Shown: piece after piece, positions 1-6,993 of the stretch
How the letters are laid out: every line of letters starts with the position of its first letter
Numbering within the stretch: the first letter of the stretch is position 1
Origin: JANOQP01 sp044227705
GTDB lineage: Bacteria > Bacteroidota > Bacteroidia > Chitinophagales > Saprospiraceae
NCBI GenBank assembly: GCA_044227705.1
Contig: JBGAWE010000168.1
Location: 1 to 10,383, forward strand
Direction: 5' to 3'
Length of the DNA stretch: 10,383 nucleotides
Notes under the pieces: model-generated
The model's database searches: none
Seen by the model: the letters and a program-made list of their open reading frames with translations, nothing else
Told to the model about the DNA's origin: nothing
Translations under genes and position numbers: made by a program

Positions 1-2392
1 GACGGAGAGCTTCGGGTCGGAGGGCGAAGCGGAGGATGATTTCAGGAAGTATTTCACCGAAAAGGATTTCAAGCTCGCCCTCTTCGGCCCCGTGTTCGAC
101 CCGAAGTTGCCGCCACCACCGCCGCCGTACACTTTCCATCTCGAGACAAAAGACGCGAAGCCCAAAATCGTGGCCGTCCACCCGCGCCTCTATCAGACAC
201 AGGCCGACTACGAGGAGGCCAAAAAAGCCTTCGACGATTTCATCGAGTGGCACAACAACCAGTGGCACAAGCTCATCTTCTCCGCGCCGCTGGGCAACGC
301 CACCGCCCACCTTTTCCACCTCGACAAGCCCGAGGCGGTCGGCGTGTTCCAAAAACAGTTCGCCACGAAGGCCGCCAGCGAGGCCGCGATGGCCGACTGG
401 ATGCACCGCCTCAACTGCCGCCCGCCCGCCTTCTCGACGCTCGACTTCGACGCGTCGGTCGTGAAAAAGAAGCCCTCCAGCGGCTGGATTTACCAGCTCA
501 AGACCGGCCAAAAAGTCTGGTGGGAAAGCGCCAAATCGTTTGCGACGGCCGCCGAGGCCCTCGCCGCCTTCGAGCAGGACTGGCCGAAAATCATCGCGCT
601 GGCCGCCGCCGGTTTTTACGAAACCGACTGCTCGGGCGACATGCCCTGCTATTTCTGGCTGCCCGACGGGAAGGGCGGCAAGCTGGCCAAGTCGCCCGAT
701 CTCGTCCCAAATCCCGACGGCGAGGCCGAGTTCGACGAACACCTGAAGATGGCGCAGACCTACCCCGTCATCATCAGCGACGAGAAGTTCTGCTGGCAGC
801 TTTTCGATTTTGGCAAACAGGAGCGCGTCTTCCTCTCCGCAAAAAGCTGGGCGACCGCCGCCGAGGCACTGGCCGGTTTCGACCGCTTCCTCGAACTGAC
901 GCGGCACTGCGAGAACTTCGCGCAGAGCGGAAAGCCGACGGCGGGCCGCTTCTCGTTCGAGGTTCAGGAGGCGACGCTCGACGCGGCCTTTTTCAACGAC
1001 GGCCCCGACCAAACCGCCTCGGCAAAAGTGGACGCGGGCTGGGAACGGCTCGACTTCGTCCTGTCGAACTACGGCCAGTCCGTCCGCTTCGAGCAGGCGC
1101 TGGAGCCGGGCGCGGGCTGCCGCTTCGAGCTTTTCCTCGCCACCGAGGCGTGGCGCGTGGCGCGGCATTGCCGGTTCTTCCACAGCCCGGCGGCAAGGGA
1201 GGCGGCGCGCGACGCGCTCTTCCAAAAGATGAAGTGCATGGGAACATGCACGGCCCCGAAAATCGAGAACGGCTGCTTTTTCGACACCGCCGAACTCTGC
1301 AAAACCTGGGACCTCTCCTCGCTCGACCTGCCGGGCAACACCAATTTCCAGAAGATAAAAACCGCCATCGCCGACCACGAGCGCATCGAGGCGGCGGCCG
1401 TCGTCGACCTGATGGCGCTGGCCCGCTCCGCGGATTTCTACATCAAAATCGGGGAGCCGAAGGACAAGCTCCGCCTCGGCCTGCTCGACGAGAAAAATAG
1501 GGTCGTCCTCGTCGGCGCGAAACTGCTCGACGGCGAAACCGACTGGGAAAAAGCCCGCGACGACGCCATCGACCAAGCATGGGCCTGGATGCCCATCGTG
1601 CGGCGGCCGGGCGACGGCTTCGGCTTCCAACTGGCGACGAAAGAGGCCTCGGGCTGGGAAATCCTTTTTGAAAGCAGCCGCGAGTTTGGCTCGGTCGCCG
1701 AGGCGGTGGAGGCGTTCGAGCGGTTCTGCAAACTCATCGAGCAAAAGGAAAACTTCGGCCGGACGGAGACGAGCGACTGCGGCCCCTTCGGCATCGAGAT
1801 AACCGACCCGGAGGCCGTCGTCGCCCGCCACCCGGCCACCTACGAACTGCGCAGCGAGTGGGCCGCCGCCCGCGACCGCCTCGAAAAGTGCCTCGACGCG
1901 GAGGGCTTCCACCTCGCCGAGCACATCCTGCTTCGGCCCCGCGAACTGGGCGACCCGCTGCTGCCCATCTGCCTGCCCGAGGGGACGGACTGCGCCAGCC
2001 TCGACTTCACCGGCAAGGACAAGTGCCTGCCCGGCGCCGACCCCTACAGTTTCTGGGCAACGGCGGTCATCCCGTACTGGTCGCGGCGGTTCCGGTCGCT
2101 GCCCTTCCGGCAGTTTTTTGAAAAAACGCTCCGGCAGGAGGCCCCGGCCCACGTCGCGCTACGCATCGCGTGGCTCGACGCGCGGGGCATGGCCGATTTT
2201 GAAAAAAACTGGCGGGCCTTCCTCGAATCGACGGCCGACGGCGACGGCTCGTGCAGCCGCGAGGCTGCGCTGGCCGCCCTGTTCGGCAGCCTCGCCTCGA
2301 TGCGGAACAGATACCCGACCATCTCGAAACTGTTCGGCAGCGGGGCGGGCGAGGGGCAGGTGATACTGCTCGACCAGACGAACCTCGCCTGA
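1..2392 (+). CDS. Repeat-containing eCIS-associated protein, 5' end missing
   Basis: The frame is open from base 2 to the TGA at 2390-2392, so the gene begins upstream. A GTG at 92 could be read as a start, but the codons before it (including FRKYFTEKDF) look like normal protein, so I treat it as internal. A proline run (nt 107-127) precedes about eight imperfect units of roughly 40 residues: an F/Y-x-x-x-L strand, a second strand, then a helix like ATAAEALAAF. They lie near nt 128-247, 305-412, 485-604, 788-913, 1118-1234, 1436-1591, 1616-1741 and 1784-1903. The C-terminal domain holds EHILLRP (1919-1939), cysteines at 1970, 1991 and 2024, DPYSF (2039), PYWSRRF (2072) and APAHVALRIAWLD. I recall this C-terminal pattern from large conserved proteins of Bacteroidota-type eCIS loci with no settled function. 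A baseplate- or spike-proximal structural role is inference. No signal peptide or membrane segment is visible. A 57-base gap separates it from the next gene. Confidence 0.6.
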   Translation, partial: TESFGSEGEAEDDFRKYFTEKDFKLALFGPVFDPKLPPPPPPYTFHLETKDAKPKIVAVHPRLYQTQADYEEAKKAFDDFIEWHNNQWHKLIFSAPLGNATAHLFHLDKPEAVGVFQKQFATKAASEAAMADWMHRLNCRPPAFSTLDFDASVVKKKPSSGWIYQLKTGQKVWWESAKSFATAAEALAAFEQDWPKIIALAAAGFYETDCSGDMPCYFWLPDGKGGKLAKSPDLVPNPDGEAEFDEHLKMAQTYPVIISDEKFCWQLFDFGKQERVFLSAKSWATAAEALAGFDRFLELTRHCENFAQSGKPTAGRFSFEVQEATLDAAFFNDGPDQTASAKVDAGWERLDFVLSNYGQSVRFEQALEPGAGCRFELFLATEAWRVARHCRFFHSPAAREAARDALFQKMKCMGTCTAPKIENGCFFDTAELCKTWDLSSLDLPGNTNFQKIKTAIADHERIEAAAVVDLMALARSADFYIKIGEPKDKLRLGLLDEKNRVVLVGAKLLDGETDWEKARDDAIDQAWAWMPIVRRPGDGFGFQLATKEASGWEILFESSREFGSVAEAVEAFERFCKLIEQKENFGRTETSDCGPFGIEITDPEAVVARHPATYELRSEWAAARDRLEKCLDAEGFHLAEHILLRPRELGDPLLPICLPEGTDCASLDFTGKDKCLPGADPYSFWATAVIPYWSRRFRSLPFRQFFEKTLRQEAPAHVALRIAWLDARGMADFEKNWRAFLESTADGDGSCSREAALAALFGSLASMRNRYPTISKLFGSGAGEGQVILLDQTNLA
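542..573 (+). repeat. Imperfect direct repeat, copy A (third protein unit)
   Basis: This 32-base stretch encodes ATAAEALAAF and matches 851-882 at 27 of 32 positions by direct comparison. It is the helix start of the third strand-strand-helix unit of the upstream gene. Similarity at the DNA level suggests that these two units diverged more recently than the others, or that codon choice is constrained. Confidence 0.75.
851..882 (+). repeat. Imperfect direct repeat, copy B (fourth protein unit)
   Basis: This is the partner of the 542-573 repeat, 309 bases downstream in the same frame, encoding ATAAEALAGF. The surrounding protein (KSW before it, FDRFLEL after it) matches the third unit less closely. 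A fainter protein-level copy (SVAEAVEAFERF) appears near 1689-1724. Confidence 0.75.
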
Positions 2393-2449
2393 ACGGACGG
2401 CGCAACCCATTGAAAACCAATCTTTTAAAAAGAAAAAGAAGCTCCGGCC
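2393..2449 (+). promoter_or_regulatory. 57-base intergenic leader, A-rich before the start
   Basis: This is the only real gap between genes in the window. It is markedly A/T-rich for this locus, with a CTTTTAAAAAG stretch and a purine run (AAAAAGAAAAAGAAG) ending about 8 bases before the ATG at 2450. There is no GGAGG-like Shine-Dalgarno sequence. A-rich leaders without a strong Shine-Dalgarno are usual in Bacteroidota, which fits the suspected host. I see no convincing TAnnTTTG-type promoter and no GC hairpin with a T tail, so it probably serves translation initiation inside an operon. Confidence 0.45.
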
Positions 2450-5284
2450 ATGCCAAACACAGTCAGCTATCTCTACCCCAGTTTCGTCGCCGGTCAGACC
2501 CTGCGGGCAGACGACCTGAACAAACTGCTCGACTTCGTCATCCAGCAGGACCGCGAGACGCGCGTCTTCCTCATCGGCTCGGGCATCCTCTACGGCCTGT
2601 CCATTACGACGACCGTGCCGGACGCGACCAAGCCGGAAGAGCGGCTCGTCGTCGTCGGAAAGGGTGCCGGGGTCAGCTCCGCCGGGGTGCTTTTCGCCTT
2701 CGAGGAACCGACGGCTTTCTCGCTCCTCTCCACCGCGAGCACGGGCTTCGACCTCTCCGGCCTCGCCAAACCCGACGCGACGGACAAGACCGCCTCCGGG
2801 CCGGTCCATGAGTTTGGGCTGCCCGCCGAGGCAAGCCTTGCCGCGCCCATCACGGTGGCCGACGGGGCCGCTTTCGAGCAACTGTGCTTCGTCCTTTATT
2901 TCAAGGAGACGACCTCGGCGGGCGAGTCGACGAGCTGTTTCGACACCTTCAACAAGACCGGCAAGCTGACCGACGGTAAGGTTCGCCTACTGGCCATGAC
3001 CCAAACCGACCTCGACAAAATCTGGAACGGCCAGCCCGCAGGCCCCGCCGCGCCGACCAGCCCGGCGGCCAGCTTCCCGTACATCGAGCGGCTGCGGCTG
3101 GCTGGCGAGCAGATCAAATTCAACAACTGGTCGGAGGTGAAGGCCCGCTATTCCCAAATCTGCCACGCGGCCATCGACACGACGCTCCTCGACAAACTGC
3201 GCGGCCCGGTGCCGGAACTTCAAATCGACGCGCTGAAAATCAGGCTCACCGGCCTGCTGCAAAACGACCCCATTCAGCACCTCTACGACTACCTCAAGAC
3301 CCTCGCCGCCGCCCACGCCGAATGGGCCGACGCCTGCCCGAAGCCGCCGGGCGAGGCTTTTTGGTGCCCGGACACGGACGAGTTCAGCAACTTCGTCGTC
3401 CCCGGAAGCATCGGCGGCGGGTGCCGGATGGGCTGGTTCCGCCCCGGCATGGAAAGCGGCGCGGCCGAGGATTTTTACAAAAAACGCCTCGCCCTGATGG
3501 CCGACGGTGACAAAATCCACTTCCCCGACCAGCCGAACCTGACGCGCATCACCGGCTCGAAGGCCCGCACCACGTTGTTGAGCGAGCAAGCCATCCCCTT
3601 CCTCTTCCACAACCACCTCGACGAGCTTCGCCTGTGCTGGAACGAGTGCCTGACGAAAACGGGCCGCTGGCCGAAAATCCCGTTCTACTCCGTCGCCAAC
3701 GGAAACCCGCCCAACGACCAGCCGCTGAACTTCGACATGGACGCGTTCGACTTCTTCCGCGTCGAAGGGCACCTCGGCAAGCCGCTGCCCGCCGCGCTGG
3801 CCGAGATTCGCGCGCTGCGCTCCGACTTAAGCCTGCCTTTCCAAATCCTGCTCCTCGGCTTCCAAAAACCAGGCTTTGCGACCCTGCTCGACGAGCCGGT
3901 GGCCGACCTGACGTTCGACGAGTTCGCCAAAAAATACCCCGGCATGGAACACCTCGGCGGCGTGCCGAAGGGCGGGACGCTCATCCTCGTCTTCGACAGC
4001 GGGCACCCGGGGACGGCGGCGACGCTCGTGGGCGACTTCTGCCTGCCCTACCGCTGGTGCCCGCCGGTGCAGAAGGTGAAGCCGGTGGCCGAATTCGCCG
4101 AAATCGCCCGCAGCTACCACAGCGAGGTGAACAAGCCGGACAACGCGAAAGACGACCAGACCTTCGTCGACATCACCTTCAAGAACCTGACGACGGGCGA
4201 CGCCGACCAGTTCCTCTGGGATGTTACGGCCACAAAGGGAAAGCTCACGGCCATCAATATCACGAAGCCCGACCGCGCCAACCTCGTCCTCGACGGAAAG
4301 ACGCTCGACCTCAAGCTCGTCCAGCAGATAAAGGTCAAGCTCACCGCGACCTGCACCCCGACCGGCGACACGGACAGCACCGAGGCCACCTTCAACCTCT
4401 GCCCGACCGACGTCTCGCTCGGCATCTTCGACAAGCAGACAGAGGCCTTCGCCACCTCGACGACCATAGAACTTACGCCGAACGACAAAGGGTTCATCGG
4501 CCCCATCCCGTTGGAGGCCGTCCCGACGGGCGGCATCTGGCGGCTGCTGGGCGACGCGAACAGCAACGGCGTGAACCTCAAGTTCCACCAGTTTGCCCAC
4601 GTCGAGGCCGACAACCTGCTCGCCGTCACCGGGATGGTGGACGCACAGGGCAACGTCTTGCCGCTGCCGGTCGGCGAGTACGCGGTCACCCACGAGTTCA
4701 TCGGCTGCGACAACTCAAGGCGACAGGTCAACTTGAACATCGTCCAGCAGGGCTTTGTCGTCGAATTCCATGAAGGGGTCGTCGCGCCCGTCGCAGTCGC
4801 CGCGCCGGTGGCCCCGCCCGTCGCCGCAGCCGCCCCCCGCAGCCTCGGCGCCGCGCTCAACCGCCGCCGCAGCGAGTGGCCGCTCAACGTGCAGGCCGTC
4901 GGACAGGCCGACGCGAAGGCGGCGGCGCTGGCCTCGTTCAAGCGCACGTCGCTGTTCGTCAGCAGCCCGCCGACGGCCGCCGACGAGCTGCACGCCAAGT
5001 TCGGCGAACTGGCCTCGCTGCTGGTTTCGTCGATCGGCAAGAAGGGCGGCGCGAGCGACGAGACCTTCGCCGCCCTGCTCGGCAACCTGCTCGGCTGCTA
5101 CCTCGACCGCGTCGCCTTCGACAGCCCCGGCCAACTGCCGCATCAGACGGCCTCGGCCCTCTCCGCCCTGAAGGAAAAACTGGCCAAGGCCGGGCAGCCT
5201 GCAGCCCCGCTTTTCGCCATATGGAACGGCGGCGAACTGGGCAACCCGGCCTTCGAGGCCGCAGTCGCCGCGCAAATCCTCTGA
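2450..5284 (+). CDS. Mosaic eCIS-associated protein with Ig/PKD-like domains
   Basis: This gene encodes 944 residues. The ATG at 2450 is supported because the first 50 residues (VAGQTLRADDLN, then LIGSGILYGL and later GAGVSSAGVL) match the opening pattern I recall for conserved hypothetical proteins of Bacteroidota eCIS loci. Residues 1-95 form that N-terminal module. About 205-535 is a conserved middle part with FRVEGHLGKPLP (436-447), GGVPKGGTLILVFD (503-516) and GDFCLPYRWC (528-537). About 545-652 looks like a PKD/Ig beta sandwich (FLWDVTATKGKLT), and about 653-768 like a second Ig-like domain (VPTGGIW, VGEYAVTHEFIGC). An Ala/Pro/Val linker (778-797) leads to a helical tail (about 815-944). 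No signal peptide or membrane segment is seen. A structural part of the particle, such as a baseplate accessory, cage or fibre, is plausible. No catalytic motif is visible, and its exact position is unknown. Its stop lies 5 bases before the tape-measure gene. Confidence 0.65.
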   Translation: MPNTVSYLYPSFVAGQTLRADDLNKLLDFVIQQDRETRVFLIGSGILYGLSITTTVPDATKPEERLVVVGKGAGVSSAGVLFAFEEPTAFSLLSTASTGFDLSGLAKPDATDKTASGPVHEFGLPAEASLAAPITVADGAAFEQLCFVLYFKETTSAGESTSCFDTFNKTGKLTDGKVRLLAMTQTDLDKIWNGQPAGPAAPTSPAASFPYIERLRLAGEQIKFNNWSEVKARYSQICHAAIDTTLLDKLRGPVPELQIDALKIRLTGLLQNDPIQHLYDYLKTLAAAHAEWADACPKPPGEAFWCPDTDEFSNFVVPGSIGGGCRMGWFRPGMESGAAEDFYKKRLALMADGDKIHFPDQPNLTRITGSKARTTLLSEQAIPFLFHNHLDELRLCWNECLTKTGRWPKIPFYSVANGNPPNDQPLNFDMDAFDFFRVEGHLGKPLPAALAEIRALRSDLSLPFQILLLGFQKPGFATLLDEPVADLTFDEFAKKYPGMEHLGGVPKGGTLILVFDSGHPGTAATLVGDFCLPYRWCPPVQKVKPVAEFAEIARSYHSEVNKPDNAKDDQTFVDITFKNLTTGDADQFLWDVTATKGKLTAINITKPDRANLVLDGKTLDLKLVQQIKVKLTATCTPTGDTDSTEATFNLCPTDVSLGIFDKQTEAFATSTTIELTPNDKGFIGPIPLEAVPTGGIWRLLGDANSNGVNLKFHQFAHVEADNLLAVTGMVDAQGNVLPLPVGEYAVTHEFIGCDNSRRQVNLNIVQQGFVVEFHEGVVAPVAVAAPVAPPVAAAAPRSLGAALNRRRSEWPLNVQAVGQADAKAAALASFKRTSLFVSSPPTAADELHAKFGELASLLVSSIGKKGGASDETFAALLGNLLGCYLDRVAFDSPGQLPHQTASALSALKEKLAKAGQPAAPLFAIWNGGELGNPAFEAAVAAQIL

Positions 5285-5292
5285 AAACAATG
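5282..5292 (+). promoter_or_regulatory. Tight stop-start junction (5-base gap)
   Basis: The TGA at 5282-5284 is followed by AAACA and the ATG at 5290. There is no room for an independent promoter and no Shine-Dalgarno sequence between the genes. The downstream frame is also open before the ATG, inside the preceding gene. The A-rich start context and the family-like N-terminus beginning at this ATG decide the start. Translational coupling is likely. Confidence 0.55.
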
Positions 5293-6987
5293 GAAAACCG
5301 GCATTTCATCGGCACGACGACCATCGACCTGCGGCTCCGCTGGGCGGGCGCGGAGCCGTTCGCCGTGCAACGCGAGGCCGATTCCTTTGTGAAAGACCGG
5401 CTGCTGCCCGCGCTCAAGGCCCTCTTCGACCGCCTCGCCAGGCCGCATGAAACCATCTCCATCGACCGCCTCGAACTGGAACTGCCCGCACTGCCCAGCG
5501 GCCTCGCGTGGCAGGACGCGGCCCTTCGGGAAATCCTCCGTTCCGTCGAGGCGCGGGTATTGAAGAGCATCGACGGCGCAGGTTCGAGCGGCCTCGCTGT
5601 GCGCCGCCCGTCGGCCGTCGGCCGGTTCGAGCAGTGGCTTTTCTTTTTGAAAAACGGCCACCTCCCCGCCGCCGCGACCGTCGCAGAGTCCGAGCTGCGC
5701 CGCGCCGCCCTCGAGACGGTGGCCGCCGACATGGCCGCGCCCGCCCGCCTCGCCGCCCTGCTGACCTCTGAACCGGCGGCCCTCCGGCGGCTCCTCCGGC
5801 AGCACGACGGCGCGTTTTTGGCTGCGCTCGCAGGGGCGGCGGCGGGTTCGGCGGCGCGGGTGCCGCTCGAAGGGCTTTCGGCCGCCAGCCGTCTTTTTTC
5901 GGAAAGAACGACGGCGGAGGAAAGGGTTTCTTTTGAAAAAACCGGGGCCGTCGCGCCGCAAAACCTCCGCGAAAGGCTGGCCGGCCTCTTCTTCGAAAAA
6001 TTCTGGCTGGCCCTCCCGACGGCCGAGCGGCGGCTCGACGACGCGCTGCCCGAGGCCCTCGCCGCCCTGTTCGCCACGCTCCCCACGGATGGGGCGCAGC
6101 TGGCTTGGGCCGCTTTTTTTGAATCGAGGATTGAGGGGAAACCGGCCAGTTTCGGGATGCTGCGGCCGGTTTTAGAGGAGGTGAAAAGCCGGTTTTCCAT
6201 TTTTCAAAAAGACCGGCCAACAATCGAGGGTTTGGTCAGGCCCGCTAAAAAGACAGACCCCGAACAGCCCGACGCCGGGAGGAGCGACGGGATGACTTTG
6301 AGTCACCCCGTCCCTATCAACCCCGCTGACTTGCCACCCAAAAAAGAAATCCCGGGCGATACCGACCTTACCCCGAACAGGGCGGCAGCCATGCCCACCT
6401 CCTCCGAAAGCTCAGCCCATTTGGAAAAAACAGGCCGGGAGGAGCCTTTCGAGCCGGGCCGGGCCGACGAAAGCGGGGCCGGTTTCCAGTTTGTCGGGCA
6501 GGCAGGGCTGGTCTTGCTCAACCCGTTTTTGTCGCCCTTCCTCACGGGGCTGGGGCTGGTGGAAAAGGGCTGCTTCGCCAGCCGCGCCCATCAGGAGCGG
6601 GCCGTCCACCTGCTGCACTTCCTGGCCACGGGGCAGGCGGAGGCGGCGGAGTTCGACCTTGTTTTTGAAAAATTCCTCGTCGGCTGGCCGCTCGCCGAGC
6701 CGCTCGCCCGCCGCGTCTCTTTGAAAAAAAGGGAGCGCGACGAGGCCGACAAGCTCCTCCGCGCCGTCGTCGGCCACTGGAAAAAATTAGGCAGCACCTC
6801 GCCCGACGGCCTGCGCGGGAGCTTCCTGTGCAGGCCCGGCAAACTCTCGGCCCGCCCCGACTCGAAGGGCTGGTTGCTACAGGTCGAGCCTTCGGCCGTC
6901 GACGTCCTTCTCGACGCCCTGCCGTGGGGCTTCGGGACGGTGAAGCTGCCGTGGCTGCCCGACCTGCTACACGTTGAATGGCATTGA
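5290..6987 (+). CDS. Contractile injection system tape-measure protein (CIS_TMP)
   Basis: This gene encodes 565 residues. The family is thought to set tube length during assembly of eCIS particles, lying in or templating the tube lumen. The N-terminal part has the family pattern LLPALKALFDRL (38-49), ISIDRLELEL (56-65) and a helix FEQWLFFLKNGHLP (113-126). The middle is helical and Ala/Leu/Arg-rich. About residues 315-395 are a polar, Pro-rich, probably disordered linker. The C-terminal domain is the most diagnostic part: AGLVLLNPFL (405-414), RAVHLLHFLATG (437-448), LVGWPL (463-468), an HWKKLGSTSPDGLRGSFL stretch (495-512), then LPW (544-546), LPWLP (553-557) and a terminal VEW (562-564). 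No signal peptide or membrane span is seen. The gene sits between a large structural-type gene and the DUF4157 gene with gaps of 5 and 3 bases, so co-translation is likely. The family call is firm; the tape-measure role rests on family knowledge. Confidence 0.9.
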   Translation: MENRHFIGTTTIDLRLRWAGAEPFAVQREADSFVKDRLLPALKALFDRLARPHETISIDRLELELPALPSGLAWQDAALREILRSVEARVLKSIDGAGSSGLAVRRPSAVGRFEQWLFFLKNGHLPAAATVAESELRRAALETVAADMAAPARLAALLTSEPAALRRLLRQHDGAFLAALAGAAAGSAARVPLEGLSAASRLFSERTTAEERVSFEKTGAVAPQNLRERLAGLFFEKFWLALPTAERRLDDALPEALAALFATLPTDGAQLAWAAFFESRIEGKPASFGMLRPVLEEVKSRFSIFQKDRPTIEGLVRPAKKTDPEQPDAGRSDGMTLSHPVPINPADLPPKKEIPGDTDLTPNRAAAMPTSSESSAHLEKTGREEPFEPGRADESGAGFQFVGQAGLVLLNPFLSPFLTGLGLVEKGCFASRAHQERAVHLLHFLATGQAEAAEFDLVFEKFLVGWPLAEPLARRVSLKKRERDEADKLLRAVVGHWKKLGSTSPDGLRGSFLCRPGKLSARPDSKGWLLQVEPSAVDVLLDALPWGFGTVKLPWLPDLLHVEWH

Positions 6988-6993
6988 AAAATG
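6985..6993 (+). promoter_or_regulatory. Tight stop-start junction (3-base gap)
   Basis: The TGA at 6985-6987 is followed by AAA and the ATG at 6991. The leader before the ATG (CATTGAAAA) is A-rich with no Shine-Dalgarno sequence. The same short string CATTGAAAA also occurs in the 2393-2449 gap. Such spacing usually means that ribosomes finishing the tape-measure gene re-initiate on the DUF4157 gene. Confidence 0.55.

Noticed and set aside
92..94. GTG as the true start of the first gene
   Set aside because: The same frame is open to base 2 with plausible protein sequence and no A-rich leader before the GTG, so the gene most likely begins before the window.
247..1500. A 417-codon + strand frame overlapping the first gene
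   Set aside because: It is Arg/Pro/Gly/Ala-rich without domains, typical of the +2 reading of GC-rich coding sequence, while the overlapping frame holds the repeats and conserved motifs.
2409..2442. CTTTTAAAAAG and neighbouring A/T sequence as a terminator
   Set aside because: It has no GC-rich stem and no T tail after a hairpin. The A-run before the next ATG is better explained as an initiation leader.
4876..5289. Upstream extension of the tape-measure frame to a start near 4876
   Set aside because: The extension would overlap the 944-residue gene by more than 400 bases and reads as Arg/Gly-rich out-of-frame sequence. The ATG at 5290 gives the family-like N-terminus.
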